The translations under genes and the position numbers were made by a program. From Segetibacter koreensis DSM 18137 (lineage in GTDB: Bacteria; Bacteroidota; Bacteroidia; Chitinophagales; Chitinophagaceae), in the NCBI RefSeq assembly GCF_000374045.1, contig NZ_KB893385.1, positions 181,702 to 245,701 of the forward strand: 64,000 nucleotides of DNA. The letters run 5' to 3'. The notes beneath the pieces are model-generated. The model was not told the origin of the DNA. It ran no database searches and saw only the letters and a program-made list of their open reading frames with translations. Shown one piece after another: positions 8,489 to 18,466 of the stretch. The number at the start of each line of letters is the position of its first letter. The stretch's first letter is position 1.

Positions 8489-9844
8489 TTGTCTTCACCT
8501 CACCCAAATTCGCTCAAACGAACTCTTACCGCAACTATGCTCTGGGGGTTAGGCGTAGGATATGTCATATCAGGCATGTACTTTGGCTGGAATCTTGGCC
8601 TTGAGCAAGGTGGCACATTGGGTTTAGCTATCGCTACTTTTTTCATCATCATCATGTATGTTACGTTTACCTTCAGTTATACAGAACTTGCTTGTGCTAT
8701 ACCTAAGGCAGGCGGAGCATTTGATTATGCTACGCGTGCACTGGGAAAAGATATTGGCTTTATCACAGGTATGGCCCAAAATATAGAATTCATCTTTGCA
8801 CCACCTGCCATAGCATTTGCCATCGGAGCGTATTTTAATTTGTTTTTTCCGCAGATTCCAATATTAGCCATTGCCATTTTTGGATATATAATATTTACAG
8901 CCTTAAATATATATGGCGTAAAAGCGGCCGCTTTGTTTGAGCTTGTCATTACCATTCTTGCAGTCGCAGAACTGTTATTGTTTGCAGGAATAACGCTTCC
9001 TTATATTGAAATAAAAAATTTGCAAAAGAACGCTCTACCGCATGGTTGGTGGGGAGTATTCGCATCCATTCCATTTGCCATCTGGTTTTTTCTGGCTATT
9101 GAAGGTGTAGCCAATGTTGCGGAAGAAGCGATAAATCCAAAACGTACCATTTTAATTGGTTTTGGCTCTGCAATACTTACTTTAGTTGTGCTTTGTGTGC
9201 TCACGTTCGCAGGTTCTATTGGTGTTGCAGGGTGGGAAGCTATTGTATACAAAGCTGATGGCACTACTTCAGACTCTCCTTTGCCGCTAGCTTTGGGGCA
9301 TATTGTAGGAAGTAATAATTTATTATATCACCTGCTTATAACAGTTGGATTATTTGGATTGGTAGCATCATTTCATGGAATCATTCTGGCTGCCGGCAGG
9401 GCAAGTTTTGAATTTGGGAGGGTACAATTTGCTCCCGCTTTTTTGGGGAAAATTCATTCAAAGTTTCAAACACCTGCTAATGCGCTGCTGGTAAATATGG
9501 CTATTGGAATTATTGCATTACTTACAGGAAAAACATCAGAAATAATAACTATTTCTGTTTTTGGTGCATTGACATTGTACATTCTATCAATGGTGGCATT
9601 ACTACAGTTAAGAAAAAAAGAGCCACTATTAGAACGGCCGTTTAAGGTGCCTTTATACCCGGCATTTCCCATTGTCGCTTTGCTGATTGCTGTTATTTCA
9701 TTTGTCTCCATCACCATCTTTAACCTAAAACTTGCAGGAATATACTTTTTGATAATTGCGCTTGGCTACACGGGCTTTAAAATATTTAAACACAGTGCCA
9801 GAAAGATACCCTTACATTCATTTATCAATAAGGACCAGGTTTAA
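8489..9844 (+). CDS. APC-superfamily permease, ethanolamine permease type
   Basis: A 451-residue amino acid/polyamine/organocation transporter with about 12 membrane helices. The run LWGLGVGYVISGMYFGWNLG and the segment TFTFSYTELACAIPKAGGAFDY match the ethanolamine permease branch of the APC superfamily. The reading frame opens at a TTG (8489) followed by SSPHPNSLKRTLTATM; the first ATG is at codon 17, immediately before the first helix, so the start is uncertain. No ethanolamine ammonia-lyase genes are nearby, so the substrate is inferred from family only. Confidence 0.78.
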   Translation: MSSPHPNSLKRTLTATMLWGLGVGYVISGMYFGWNLGLEQGGTLGLAIATFFIIIMYVTFTFSYTELACAIPKAGGAFDYATRALGKDIGFITGMAQNIEFIFAPPAIAFAIGAYFNLFFPQIPILAIAIFGYIIFTALNIYGVKAAALFELVITILAVAELLLFAGITLPYIEIKNLQKNALPHGWWGVFASIPFAIWFFLAIEGVANVAEEAINPKRTILIGFGSAILTLVVLCVLTFAGSIGVAGWEAIVYKADGTTSDSPLPLALGHIVGSNNLLYHLLITVGLFGLVASFHGIILAAGRASFEFGRVQFAPAFLGKIHSKFQTPANALLVNMAIGIIALLTGKTSEIITISVFGALTLYILSMVALLQLRKKEPLLERPFKVPLYPAFPIVALLIAVISFVSITIFNLKLAGIYFLIIALGYTGFKIFKHSARKIPLHSFINKDQV

Positions 9845-9913
9845 TTTTTAACTAAAAAAAGCCGCTGTCAGCACTAACATCTGGGATTAACAAATAACAA
9901 TTATAAATCCCTT

Positions 9914-9921
9914 TATTTTTG
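9914..9921 (+). promoter_or_regulatory. recG -7 promoter box
   Basis: TATTTTTG matches TAnnTTTG. The predicted start site near 9928 means that translation of recG must begin after that point, on one of the non-standard codons discussed for recG. Confidence 0.4.
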
Positions 9922-9935
9922 TTATAAACAAAAGT

Positions 9936-12044
9936 ATTATTCCCTCTCCTTCCATATTAGATAACCCTATTGAATACCTTAAAGGTGTAGGTCCGCTCAA
10001 AGCTGATTTGCTAAAAAAAGAACTAGCGCTTTTTACCTTCGGAGATTTACTGGAGCATTTTCCCCTGCGACATATTGATAAAACTACTATCAATACCATA
10101 GCAGACATTTCCGCAACTACAGACTACATTCAGGTAGCAGGTACGGTGGATGACCTGGTTATATTAGGTGAGAAAAGAAGTAAAAGATTAGTTGCCCGGT
10201 TAAAAGACAAAACCGGGACTCTCGAGCTTTGCTGGTTCCAGGGAATAAACTGGATAGAAAAAAATATTCATTCTGGCAGGCCTTATCTTGTTTTTGGAAA
10301 AGCAGGTTTTTTTAATGGAAAACCACAAATAACACATCCCGAAATAGAATTGTGGTCGCCTTCGATGGCAGAAGGAAAAGACTTTTTAGAACCTGTTTAC
10401 CCGACCACAGAAAAACTGAAAGCAAAAGGCCTTAATGGAAGACAGATAGGCAAACTAACTGCATCATTAATGGAAATGATTTCTCCGAAAGAAATCCAGG
10501 AAAATATACCTGAGCCAATTATTTCAAAATTGAAATTAATGGGCAGATTTGATGCATACTGTTCTATCCATTTTCCTAAAAAAAAACAAGATTACGACGC
10601 AGCCCTATATCGGTTAAAGTTTGAGGAGTTTTTCATTTCACAAGTACGTTTAGGTTTAACAAGATTGAGCAGGCATAAAAGCAGCAAAGGAGTTGTATTT
10701 GAAAAAGTAGGAGAATTGTTCAATACTTTTTATAGCCATTATTTACCTTTTGAATTAACAGGTGCTCAAAAAAGAGTAATAAAAGAAATACGTGCAGATA
10801 CCGGCCGTGGAAGGCAAATGAACAGGCTACTGCAAGGAGACGTGGGCAGCGGCAAAACGATTGTAGCATTACTGACCATGTTACTGGCTGCAGACAACGG
10901 CTATCAGAGTTGCTTAATGGCGCCTACCGAAATTTTGGCCCATCAACATTATAAAGGATTAAGCGAGTTATTACAAGATATGCCGGTTAACCTTCGTCTG
11001 TTAACGGGAAGTACCAAAACGGCAGAGCGAAAAGGAATACTGCGTGAGCTGGCAGAAGGGTCTTTGCATATGATAATTGGTACACATGCCCTTATCGAAG
11101 ACCCAGTGATATTTAAAAACCTTGGCCTGTCTATCATTGATGAGCAGCATCGGTTTGGTGTAGCTCAAAGGGCCAGGCTATGGGCAAAAGCAGAGATTCA
11201 TCCGCATGTGCTGGTAATGACAGCTACTCCTATACCCCGAACCCTTGCTATGACGGCTTATGGAGATTTGGATTATAGTGTTATGGATGAGCTGCCACCT
11301 GGAAGAAAACCGGTAACAACAGTACATAGAAACGAAATGCATAGGGTAAAGGTTATTGACTTTATACGCAATGAAATTGATAAAGGACGACAGGCATACA
11401 TTATTTTTCCTTTGATAGAAGAGAGTGAGAAACTCGATTATGAAAACCTGATGGATGGCTATGAACATGTAAAAGCCTTTTTTCCCGAGCCAAAGTATTG
11501 GATAAGCATGGTACATGGCCGGCAACCTGCTGATATAAAAGCAAGCAACATGCATCGCTTTGTAAAAGGGGATACACAAATAATGGTCAGCACAACGGTA
11601 ATAGAAGTAGGCGTGAATGTACCAAACGCTTCTATCATGGTTATCGAAAATGCAGAAAAATTTGGTTTGTCTCAATTACACCAGCTAAGAGGCAGAGTAG
11701 GTCGGGGAAGTGAAAAAAGTTTTTGCATACTACTAACAAGCAAATTAAACAACGATTCGCGTGAAAGAATAAAAACAATGTGTGCCACAAATGATGGGTT
11801 TAAAATTGCAGAAAAGGATTTGGAACTGAGAGGCCCGGGAGATATTGAGGGCACAAGGCAAAGTGGCGCTTTACTTTTCAAACTGGCCAATTTAGTTAAC
11901 GATAAAGAAATATTGGAAGTTGCAAAAAAAGAGTCTGAAGTTCTACTTACTGCTGATGAAAGTCTTTCATCTCACTATAATTTAAATTTAAAAAATTATC
12001 TCCTTGTTCAGAAAGGTAAAACAGTCTGGAGTAAGATATCTTAA
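9936..12044 (+). CDS. recG: ATP-dependent DNA helicase RecG, non-canonical start
   Basis: Branch-migrating helicase that regresses stalled forks and processes Holliday junctions. Motifs in order: N-terminal wedge with PIEYLKGVGPLKADLL, Walker A GDVGSGKT, DEQHRFG (motif II), TATPIPRT (motif III), VGVNVPNASIMVIENAE and QLRGRVGRG (motifs V-VI), and the C-terminal RecG wedge contact. The first standard start codon is TTG at 10008, but the conserved residues NPIEYLKGVGP are encoded upstream of it in the same frame. The frame is open from 9891 without ATG, GTG or TTG before that point, leaving ATT at 9936 or 9939 (or ATA at 9954) as candidates. With 9936 the protein has 702 residues, normal for RecG. 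Confidence 0.9.
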   Translation: MIPSPSILDNPIEYLKGVGPLKADLLKKELALFTFGDLLEHFPLRHIDKTTINTIADISATTDYIQVAGTVDDLVILGEKRSKRLVARLKDKTGTLELCWFQGINWIEKNIHSGRPYLVFGKAGFFNGKPQITHPEIELWSPSMAEGKDFLEPVYPTTEKLKAKGLNGRQIGKLTASLMEMISPKEIQENIPEPIISKLKLMGRFDAYCSIHFPKKKQDYDAALYRLKFEEFFISQVRLGLTRLSRHKSSKGVVFEKVGELFNTFYSHYLPFELTGAQKRVIKEIRADTGRGRQMNRLLQGDVGSGKTIVALLTMLLAADNGYQSCLMAPTEILAHQHYKGLSELLQDMPVNLRLLTGSTKTAERKGILRELAEGSLHMIIGTHALIEDPVIFKNLGLSIIDEQHRFGVAQRARLWAKAEIHPHVLVMTATPIPRTLAMTAYGDLDYSVMDELPPGRKPVTTVHRNEMHRVKVIDFIRNEIDKGRQAYIIFPLIEESEKLDYENLMDGYEHVKAFFPEPKYWISMVHGRQPADIKASNMHRFVKGDTQIMVSTTVIEVGVNVPNASIMVIENAEKFGLSQLHQLRGRVGRGSEKSFCILLTSKLNNDSRERIKTMCATNDGFKIAEKDLELRGPGDIEGTRQSGALLFKLANLVNDKEILEVAKKESEVLLTADESLSSHYNLNLKNYLLVQKGKTVWSKIS

Positions 12045-12140
12045 TGTCCTGTTCAGCTAGTTTTAACAAAAAATCATTTATCCGGTACATAGCTTTATCT
12101 CGTAGATTATTTGTAACTTTTAAAAAAATTTCAAACCGAA

Positions 12141-15100
12141 TTGAAAAGACCTGTTTCAATTGTAACTATCACTGCTTTGCTTTTTAGCAGTATATCATCT
12201 TACTGTCAATATGCAAACCTTGAGTTTGTAGAAAATAAAGGGCAGTGGGATGAAAGCGTGAAATTTAAAGGGGTTATGAATAACGGGGCTTTCTTCCTGA
12301 AAGAAAAAGGTTTTAGAGTTTTGCAGAGTAATCCTGAAGATCTTCAGAAAATGGCTTTTTATCACGGTGTTTCTTATGAATCTACTAAGAAAATGGAGGC
12401 GAGGTCAATTATTCCTTCTAACGATAAAGATAGAATAACTGTGCACTCACATGTATACGATGTGCAGTTTATAAATGCTCAAACTCCTGTCATTGTTGCC
12501 GATAAGCCACTTAGCACCTATAATAATTATATCATCGGCAACGATCCTTCTAAATGGAAAGGCAATTGTCGTATATACCAGGCAATCACTTATCAAAATA
12601 TATACCCGGGCATTGACATCAGGTATTATACAAATGAGCAAAAACTGAAGTATGATATTGTTGTTCATGCCGGTGCAGATCTTTCCCGTTTGGCAATGAA
12701 GTATGATGGTGTGGATGGTTTGCAGGTAAAAAACGAACAATTGGTTATTAAAACATCTGTAGGTGAAACACGTGAACTTGCGCCATACGCCTACCAGGTA
12801 GTAGCTGGTGTTAAAAAAGAAGTAGGCTGCCGGTTTAAAGTAGCCGGAAAAACAGTTCAATTTGCAATAAACGGTTATTCAAAATCTTCTGATTTAATTA
12901 TAGATCCTACACTGATTTTTTCAACGTTCAGTGGCAGCAATGCTGACAATTGGGGATATACTGCTACCTATGGTCCTGATGGTAGTTTTTATGCAGGCGG
13001 AATTGTATTTGCGGCAGGTTTTCCCACAAACCCCGGCGCATTCAATACTACTTATAATAGTGGAACAAATGATGATGAAGGAATTGGCGGCTATGATATT
13101 GGTATTATAAAATTCACCCCTAATGGTGATAATCGCACTTATGCCACATATCTCGGTGGAAGTGGAAATGAACAACCGCACAGCCTTGTGGTTGATGGCC
13201 AGGGTGAATTAGTAATAGCCGGACGCACAAATTCAGCAAACTATCCTACAACTGTTACTGACCGGCCGGGAGGAAAATATGATATCATTCTCACTAAGCT
13301 AAATGCGGCAGGTTCTGCATTAGTAGGTTCAAGAAAAATAGGTGGCAGTGAATGGGACGGGGTAAACATCAGGCCCAAGTATCCATTAAGCGCAACCATT
13401 CAAAGTATTCGCAGAAATTACGGTGACGATGCAAGAAGTGAAGTAATAATTGATAATAGCGGCGACATTCTTGTTGCCTCTAATACTCAGTCTCCAGATT
13501 TTCCGGTAAGCGCCGGGGCTTTTCAAAAAACTTTTGCCGGTAAACAAGATGGTGTTATCATAAAACTAACTCCTGATCTTAGCAATATTCTTTTCAGTAC
13601 CTTTTTAGGAGGAAGTGGAAATGATGCTGCTTTTGTATTAGCCATAAACCCTACTGATAATAATATTTATGTCGGTGGCAATACAGACAGCACAAATTTG
13701 CCCGGTGACAAAACAAATGTATTACACCCGACATACCAGGGTGGAGGCACAGATGGTTTTGTTTCTATTATATCGCCCGACGGCAGGACTTTGCTAAAAA
13801 CGACTTACATAGGAACCCAAGGTGTTGATATGCTTTATGGCATTCAGTTCGATAAATTTAGCTTCCCTTATATCATGGGAACAACTACGAGTGACAGTTG
13901 GCCAGTGGTCAATGCAGCTTTCTCTCAGAGCAAAGGCAAGCAATTTATTGCAAAGCTAAAACCTGATTTGTCGGCTTATGAATATTCTACTGTCTTTGGC
14001 AGTGGCAGTAAGGAACCAAATATTTCACCTATTGCCTTTTTGGTAGACAGGTGTGAGAATGTTTATGTGTCAGGTTGGGGAGGATCGGTGGATACGAGAG
14101 GAGGATATGCATCTGCCGGAACAAGCGGATTATCTGTTACACCAGACGCAATACAATCCAGAACCGATAACAGTGACTTTTATTTTTTTGTACTAGAAAG
14201 AAATGCCACAGCCCAGTTGTATGGTAGTTTTTTTGGGCAAAGTGGAGGCTTTGGTGAACATGTAGATGGAGGAACAAGCCGCTTCGATCGAAATGGAGTT
14301 ATTTACCAGGCATTGTGTGCCAATTGTGGGCGTGATGTTTCTTTCCCTACTACCCCGGGAGTATGGTCGCCCTCAAATGGTTCGGCAGAATGTAACCTTG
14401 CTGCAGTTAAAATAGCCTTTAACCTTGCCGGTGTTGCCGGTAGTGTAAGGGCTTCTATTAATGGTGTAGTGCGAGACACTTCAGGCTGTGTACCCTTAAC
14501 GGTAGACTTTGCTGACACCCTTGCGCTTGGCAAAATGTATATTTGGGATTTTGGAGATGGGTCTGCTGAAGTAAAAACAATGGACCCGACTACAAGTCAT
14601 ACTTATAATAAAGTGGGAAATTACCAGGTTAGACTTATTTCGATTGATAGCTCAAAATGCAATATTGCAGATTCGGCATATACGCACATCAGGGTTAGAA
14701 CCGATAAAGTTTCACTCGGTTTTACACCTAAGAAATTATTGCCCTGCGAGTCTGCCAACTACCAGTTTTTAAATACTTCATTTGTAACGCCTTCCGGCAG
14801 ACCCTTTACCAACACCTCTTTTACGTGGTATTTTGGAGATAATACCCCACCTGTCGCTGCCGGTACTAATCCTGTTACCCACGCATTTCCGGGAGTGGGG
14901 GTGTATAACGTAAAATTAGTATTAACAGATACCTCTTTTTGTAATGCACCTGACTCTATTGAAATTGCTTTAAGAATAGCTTCAAATTTAAAAGCGCAAT
15001 TTGAGACTCCTGCAAGTGGATGCGCTCCATACAATGCAGTATTTAATAATCTTTCCGAAGGTGGCCAGCAGTTTTATTGGGACTTTGGAGACGGAGGAAC

Positions 15101-15752
15101 TTCGACAGAGGTTAGCCCTACACATTTATATTCTGTTCCGGGAACGTACAAAATTAAATTAGAAGCAGTTGACTCCGGAACATGCAATAAGATAGACACA
15201 ACGGGTACCGCAATAATCGTTAGTGATAAGCCAACTGCCGCATATACCTTTACACCAAATCCTCCACAGGAAAATACGCCGGTGGCTTTTGCAAATAGTT
15301 CAATCGCAGCAACACGATATGTATGGGATTTTGGTGATGGCGAAACTTTGGCAACTACGTCACAAGCCACTGTCTCACACATATATAACCTGACAGGAAC
15401 GTTTAATTCGTGCCTTATTGCAATAAATAATTTTGGTTGCGAGGATACCACCTGCCAAAACATTGTGGCTCGTGTAATACCCCTACTTGATGTACCTAAT
15501 GCTTTTACTCCTAACGGAGATGGAATCAACGATAAAGTCTTTGTGCGGGGATTTGGTATAAGTAAAATGACGTGGAGGATTTACAACCGATGGGGCCAGA
15601 TGGTTTTTGAAACAAATGACAGAACAGCGGGCTGGGACGGAACTTATAAGGGAAGCATGCAACCTAAAGAAGTTTACCACTATATTTTATCAGTTCAATA
15701 TTCTGACAATACAAAATATGAGAAAAAAGGTGATATAACATTATTAAGATGA
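12141..15752 (+). CDS. Large secreted PKD-domain adhesin, T9SS type B sorting domain
   Basis: A 1203-residue exported protein. It opens at TTG 12141 with a signal peptide (residues 1-23, ending SSYCQ). Next comes an N-terminal domain starting FVENKGQWDESVKFKG (DUF7948 type, to about 260), SBBP-like beta-propeller repeats (about 265-720, with repeated TFLGGSGNDAAF and YLGGSGNEQPH units), and four PKD domains with WDFGDG-type motifs near residues 802, 896 (WYFGDN), 980 and 1062. The end (from about 1118) is a gliding-motility-associated C-terminal domain: PNAFTPNGDGINDKVFV and IYNRWGQMVFE. That domain directs type IX secretion and is the type B signal. A PorP/SprF gene follows 16 bases later. 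Probably a surface adhesin; ligand unknown. Confidence 0.9.
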   Translation: MKRPVSIVTITALLFSSISSYCQYANLEFVENKGQWDESVKFKGVMNNGAFFLKEKGFRVLQSNPEDLQKMAFYHGVSYESTKKMEARSIIPSNDKDRITVHSHVYDVQFINAQTPVIVADKPLSTYNNYIIGNDPSKWKGNCRIYQAITYQNIYPGIDIRYYTNEQKLKYDIVVHAGADLSRLAMKYDGVDGLQVKNEQLVIKTSVGETRELAPYAYQVVAGVKKEVGCRFKVAGKTVQFAINGYSKSSDLIIDPTLIFSTFSGSNADNWGYTATYGPDGSFYAGGIVFAAGFPTNPGAFNTTYNSGTNDDEGIGGYDIGIIKFTPNGDNRTYATYLGGSGNEQPHSLVVDGQGELVIAGRTNSANYPTTVTDRPGGKYDIILTKLNAAGSALVGSRKIGGSEWDGVNIRPKYPLSATIQSIRRNYGDDARSEVIIDNSGDILVASNTQSPDFPVSAGAFQKTFAGKQDGVIIKLTPDLSNILFSTFLGGSGNDAAFVLAINPTDNNIYVGGNTDSTNLPGDKTNVLHPTYQGGGTDGFVSIISPDGRTLLKTTYIGTQGVDMLYGIQFDKFSFPYIMGTTTSDSWPVVNAAFSQSKGKQFIAKLKPDLSAYEYSTVFGSGSKEPNISPIAFLVDRCENVYVSGWGGSVDTRGGYASAGTSGLSVTPDAIQSRTDNSDFYFFVLERNATAQLYGSFFGQSGGFGEHVDGGTSRFDRNGVIYQALCANCGRDVSFPTTPGVWSPSNGSAECNLAAVKIAFNLAGVAGSVRASINGVVRDTSGCVPLTVDFADTLALGKMYIWDFGDGSAEVKTMDPTTSHTYNKVGNYQVRLISIDSSKCNIADSAYTHIRVRTDKVSLGFTPKKLLPCESANYQFLNTSFVTPSGRPFTNTSFTWYFGDNTPPVAAGTNPVTHAFPGVGVYNVKLVLTDTSFCNAPDSIEIALRIASNLKAQFETPASGCAPYNAVFNNLSEGGQQFYWDFGDGGTSTEVSPTHLYSVPGTYKIKLEAVDSGTCNKIDTTGTAIIVSDKPTAAYTFTPNPPQENTPVAFANSSIAATRYVWDFGDGETLATTSQATVSHIYNLTGTFNSCLIAINNFGCEDTTCQNIVARVIPLLDVPNAFTPNGDGINDKVFVRGFGISKMTWRIYNRWGQMVFETNDRTAGWDGTYKGSMQPKEVYHYILSVQYSDNTKYEKKGDITLLR

Positions 15753-15768
15753 ATGAAAACAGAAGAGA

Positions 15769-16788
15769 ATGAAAAAGAAATTAAACTATTGCCTACTTTT
15801 AATGATATGCTTTGGATGGCAGATTAGTACAACAGCCCAGGATTTACATTTTTCACAGTATTTCAACTCACCTTTATTGGTCAATCCTGCAAATACTGGT
15901 TTTATTCCCGAGGGGGATCACCGCTTTGGTCTAAATTACAGAAACCAGTGGGCGAATATTGGCAATCCATATAAAACATTTAGCGTTTTTGGCGATGGCC
16001 AGTTTTTTGGGGAGAGGTTTGAAAATGGATGGGTAGGAATTGGAGGTGCATTATTAAGAGACGTGGCCGGATCAGGGGATTTAACCACTACCCGAGCATT
16101 TGGATCGATTGCCTATCACCAGGCTATTGGTTTAGGAAGCCTTGTAAGTGCGGGTTTTAACATCGGGTACGTTAATAAGAGAATTGACTTTACAAAACTT
16201 ACTTTTGATAATCAGTGGAACGGGAAGTTCTTTGACATATCGGCACCCAGTGGAGAGCCTTTTGCAACCAACCAGGTAAACTATTTTACTTTACAGGCTG
16301 GCGTAAACTACGCTTACTATCCAAATGCAAATACCTATTTCAATATCGGTTTTAGTGCTTCAAACATTAACAGACCAAAAGAATCGTTTTTTACAGATGG
16401 ACTGGTTGATACCCGTGTTGCTACACGGTTGACGACCTTTCTCAACGGCAGCTTCAGAACCAGTGATGCCTGGATTGTAAATCCGAATATATACGTAAGC
16501 AGGATGACCACTGCATTGGAAGTTGTAGCTGGAGGTACTGCTCAACGCGACCTTAGTGGAAATGGAAACACCCAGTTAATATTGGGGGGATATTATCGCG
16601 TAAGTGATGCTTTTATACCTGTCGTAGGCGTTCAAAAAAGTGGTTATAAGTTTACATTTAGTTACGATGCTACTTCGTCTGCGTTAAGAAACTATAACCA
16701 AAGCCGTGGCGCCTATGAAATGTCAATTGTTAAACAAGGATTAATTGACAAATCAAAAGATATAAAATGTCCGTCAGTAAGGTTTTAA
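15769..16788 (+). CDS. PorP/SprF family outer-membrane protein
   Basis: A 339-residue protein with a signal peptide (MKKKLNYCLLLMICFGW to about residue 23) followed by DLHFSQYFNSPLLVNPANTGF, the hallmark N-terminus of the PorP/SprF family, then a run of amphipathic beta strands. Members are 14-strand-type outer-membrane proteins of the type IX secretion system; SprF is the dedicated partner of the type B adhesin SprB in Flavobacterium. Its position 16 bases after a type B adhesin gene implies the same pairing here. Confidence 0.9.
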   Translation: MKKKLNYCLLLMICFGWQISTTAQDLHFSQYFNSPLLVNPANTGFIPEGDHRFGLNYRNQWANIGNPYKTFSVFGDGQFFGERFENGWVGIGGALLRDVAGSGDLTTTRAFGSIAYHQAIGLGSLVSAGFNIGYVNKRIDFTKLTFDNQWNGKFFDISAPSGEPFATNQVNYFTLQAGVNYAYYPNANTYFNIGFSASNINRPKESFFTDGLVDTRVATRLTTFLNGSFRTSDAWIVNPNIYVSRMTTALEVVAGGTAQRDLSGNGNTQLILGGYYRVSDAFIPVVGVQKSGYKFTFSYDATSSALRNYNQSRGAYEMSIVKQGLIDKSKDIKCPSVRF

Positions 16789-16818
16789 GCAAAAAGGGTT
16801 AAATGTTACTTTACTTGG

Positions 16819-17622
16819 CTAATTTAAAATAGTGGAAAAAGGAGGACTTTCAAATTCACCTGGAAGTCCTACCCTGTTTTCATTCCATTCTACTATAAAA
16901 TTATTTTTTCCTTCTCCGACCATGATGCTCATAAAATGCAGCTGAATTAACTCAAGCATCGATAAGAAAATAAAAATAGCATGAATACGATCGTCGCACT
17001 CTTCAAAAATCCTTTCAAATGAAACTGTCTTTTCTTTACTTGCCATGTTAAATACAAATTCCCGGCTCTGTTCCATCGTATAATCGTATCTTACTACAGT
17101 ATGCACAGGTTTATTTTGCCGGTCATGCACTTTCTGCATTACTTTTTCAAAAGACTTCATGAGTTTAAACAAAGTAATATTTTGTATCTCTGTTCCTTCT
17201 CCTGACAACTCTCCTACCAGGTTCAATTCTTTTTGAAGGTTACCTCTTTTAACCATCAACATTCTAAGTTCTTCCATTTCCGCCATCTGGGCTGCAGCCT
17301 GTTTAAATCTTTTGTATTCCAAAATTTTATCTATCAACTCCTGCCTCGGATCTATTTCATTTCCATGCGCATCAATTTCCTTTCTTGGCAACAACAGCCG
17401 GGCTTTTATTCTCATGAGCGTTGACACAAAAAGAATAAACTCGCTACTTAATTCGATATTTAGCGAATCCTGCGAATGGATATAGGTAAGAAAATCATTT
17501 GTAATCCTGGTAATAGGAATATTATAAATATCTAATTCGTCTCTTTCTATAAAAAATAACAAGAGATCAAAAGGTCCTTCAAACTGCGGAAGCTTGATTT
17601 GATATGTTTCAGAATGTGACAT
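16819..17622 (-). CDS. scpA: Segregation and condensation protein A
   Basis: Kleisin subunit of the SMC-ScpA-ScpB complex that compacts and resolves sister chromosomes. The 267-residue protein begins with LPQFEGPFDLLLFFIERDELDIYNIPI in effect, the diagnostic ScpA N-terminus, then the SEFILFVSTLMRIKARLLLP helix that contacts SMC, and a C-terminal winged-helix region. It is convergent with the PorP/SprF gene (30 bases apart) and its start lies 20 bases from a strong inverted repeat at 17642-17672. Confidence 0.93.
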   Translation of the reverse strand: MSHSETYQIKLPQFEGPFDLLLFFIERDELDIYNIPITRITNDFLTYIHSQDSLNIELSSEFILFVSTLMRIKARLLLPRKEIDAHGNEIDPRQELIDKILEYKRFKQAAAQMAEMEELRMLMVKRGNLQKELNLVGELSGEGTEIQNITLFKLMKSFEKVMQKVHDRQNKPVHTVVRYDYTMEQSREFVFNMASKEKTVSFERIFEECDDRIHAIFIFLSMLELIQLHFMSIMVGEGKNNFIVEWNENRVGLPGEFESPPFSTILN

Positions 17623-17641
17623 TTAAAACTTTGTAATAAAT

Positions 17642-17672
17642 TAAGTCCATATATAAACTATATATGGACTTA
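17642..17672. promoter_or_regulatory. 14-bp perfect inverted repeat upstream of scpA
   Basis: Arms 17642-17655 (taagtccatatata) and 17659-17672 are exact reverse complements with a 3-nt loop (aac). It is 20 bases upstream of the scpA start and 120 bases beyond the frr stop on the same strand. It could be an operator or an mRNA hairpin in the scpA leader; there is no proper T tract for a terminator. Confidence 0.5.
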
Positions 17673-17794
17673 CAAATATATTCAATAGATAGAGAAATCA
17701 ACAAGTAGCTAAAATAAGAAACTGACAATAAATACACATTGTGTGATTTCTATTCAATTATTATCATTGGGCTTCTCAGAATTGGATTTTAAAT

Positions 17795-18358
17795 TTATAT
17801 AGACATTACATCTTTTTCCTTAGCGGCCAATAATTTATCGACCAGTACAATATACCGGTCAGTAACATCTTGTATCTCTTTTTCGGAATCTTTTACAATA
17901 TCTTCGCTAAGGCCTTCTTTCTGAAGCCTCTTTACTTCTTCTATTGCTTCGCGTCTGATGTTTCGTATGGCAATTTTCGATTGTTCAGCTTCTGCTGCTG
18001 ATCTTTTTACAAGCTCCCTTCTTCTCTCTTCAGTCAGTGGTGGTAAAAAAAGACGGATGTTCTGACCGTCATTTTGTGGATTCATGCCAATATTAGCAGC
18101 CATAATCGCTTTTTCTATCAACTGAAGTGTTTTTTTCTCCCAAGGCTGAATGCTGATTGTACGGGCATCCATAATATTTATGTTAGCAACTTGGCTTATA
18201 GGTGTTGGAGAACCGTAATATTCTACCATGATACCATCGAGCATATTTGGGTTTGCTTTTCCGGCGCGTATTTTTACCAGTTCAGCTTCCAGAAAACCTA
18301 TCGCCTTTTTCATAGATGATTCAGCATCATCAATTATCAATTCCAGTTCTTCAGTCAT
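17795..18358 (-). CDS. frr: Ribosome recycling factor
   Basis: Releases ribosomes from mRNA after termination together with EF-G. The 187-residue length is typical. Motifs: LVKIRAGKANPNMLDGIMVEYYG and IQPWEKKTLQLIEKAI near the N-terminus, RLFLPPLTEERRRELVK in the core, and the C-terminal helix EKEIQDVTDRYIVLVDKLLAAKEKDVMSI in part. Start at the only reasonable ATG. pyrH, its usual neighbour, is not here. Confidence 0.95.
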   Translation of the reverse strand: MTEELELIIDDAESSMKKAIGFLEAELVKIRAGKANPNMLDGIMVEYYGSPTPISQVANINIMDARTISIQPWEKKTLQLIEKAIMAANIGMNPQNDGQNIRLFLPPLTEERRRELVKRSAAEAEQSKIAIRNIRREAIEEVKRLQKEGLSEDIVKDSEKEIQDVTDRYIVLVDKLLAAKEKDVMSI

Positions 18359-18466
18359 TTCAACAAAATTTTCATGGCAAATCTAAGCAATAGACCAATA
18401 CTAAGTTGAATCTTCGATAGATATAAAAAGTGTTTAGGATACCACTTTTACATTTTTTTGAGGTTT

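Noticed and set aside
11178..11675. 165-codon antisense frame in recG
   Set aside because: Composition is that of a reversed helicase gene; no motif or start context.
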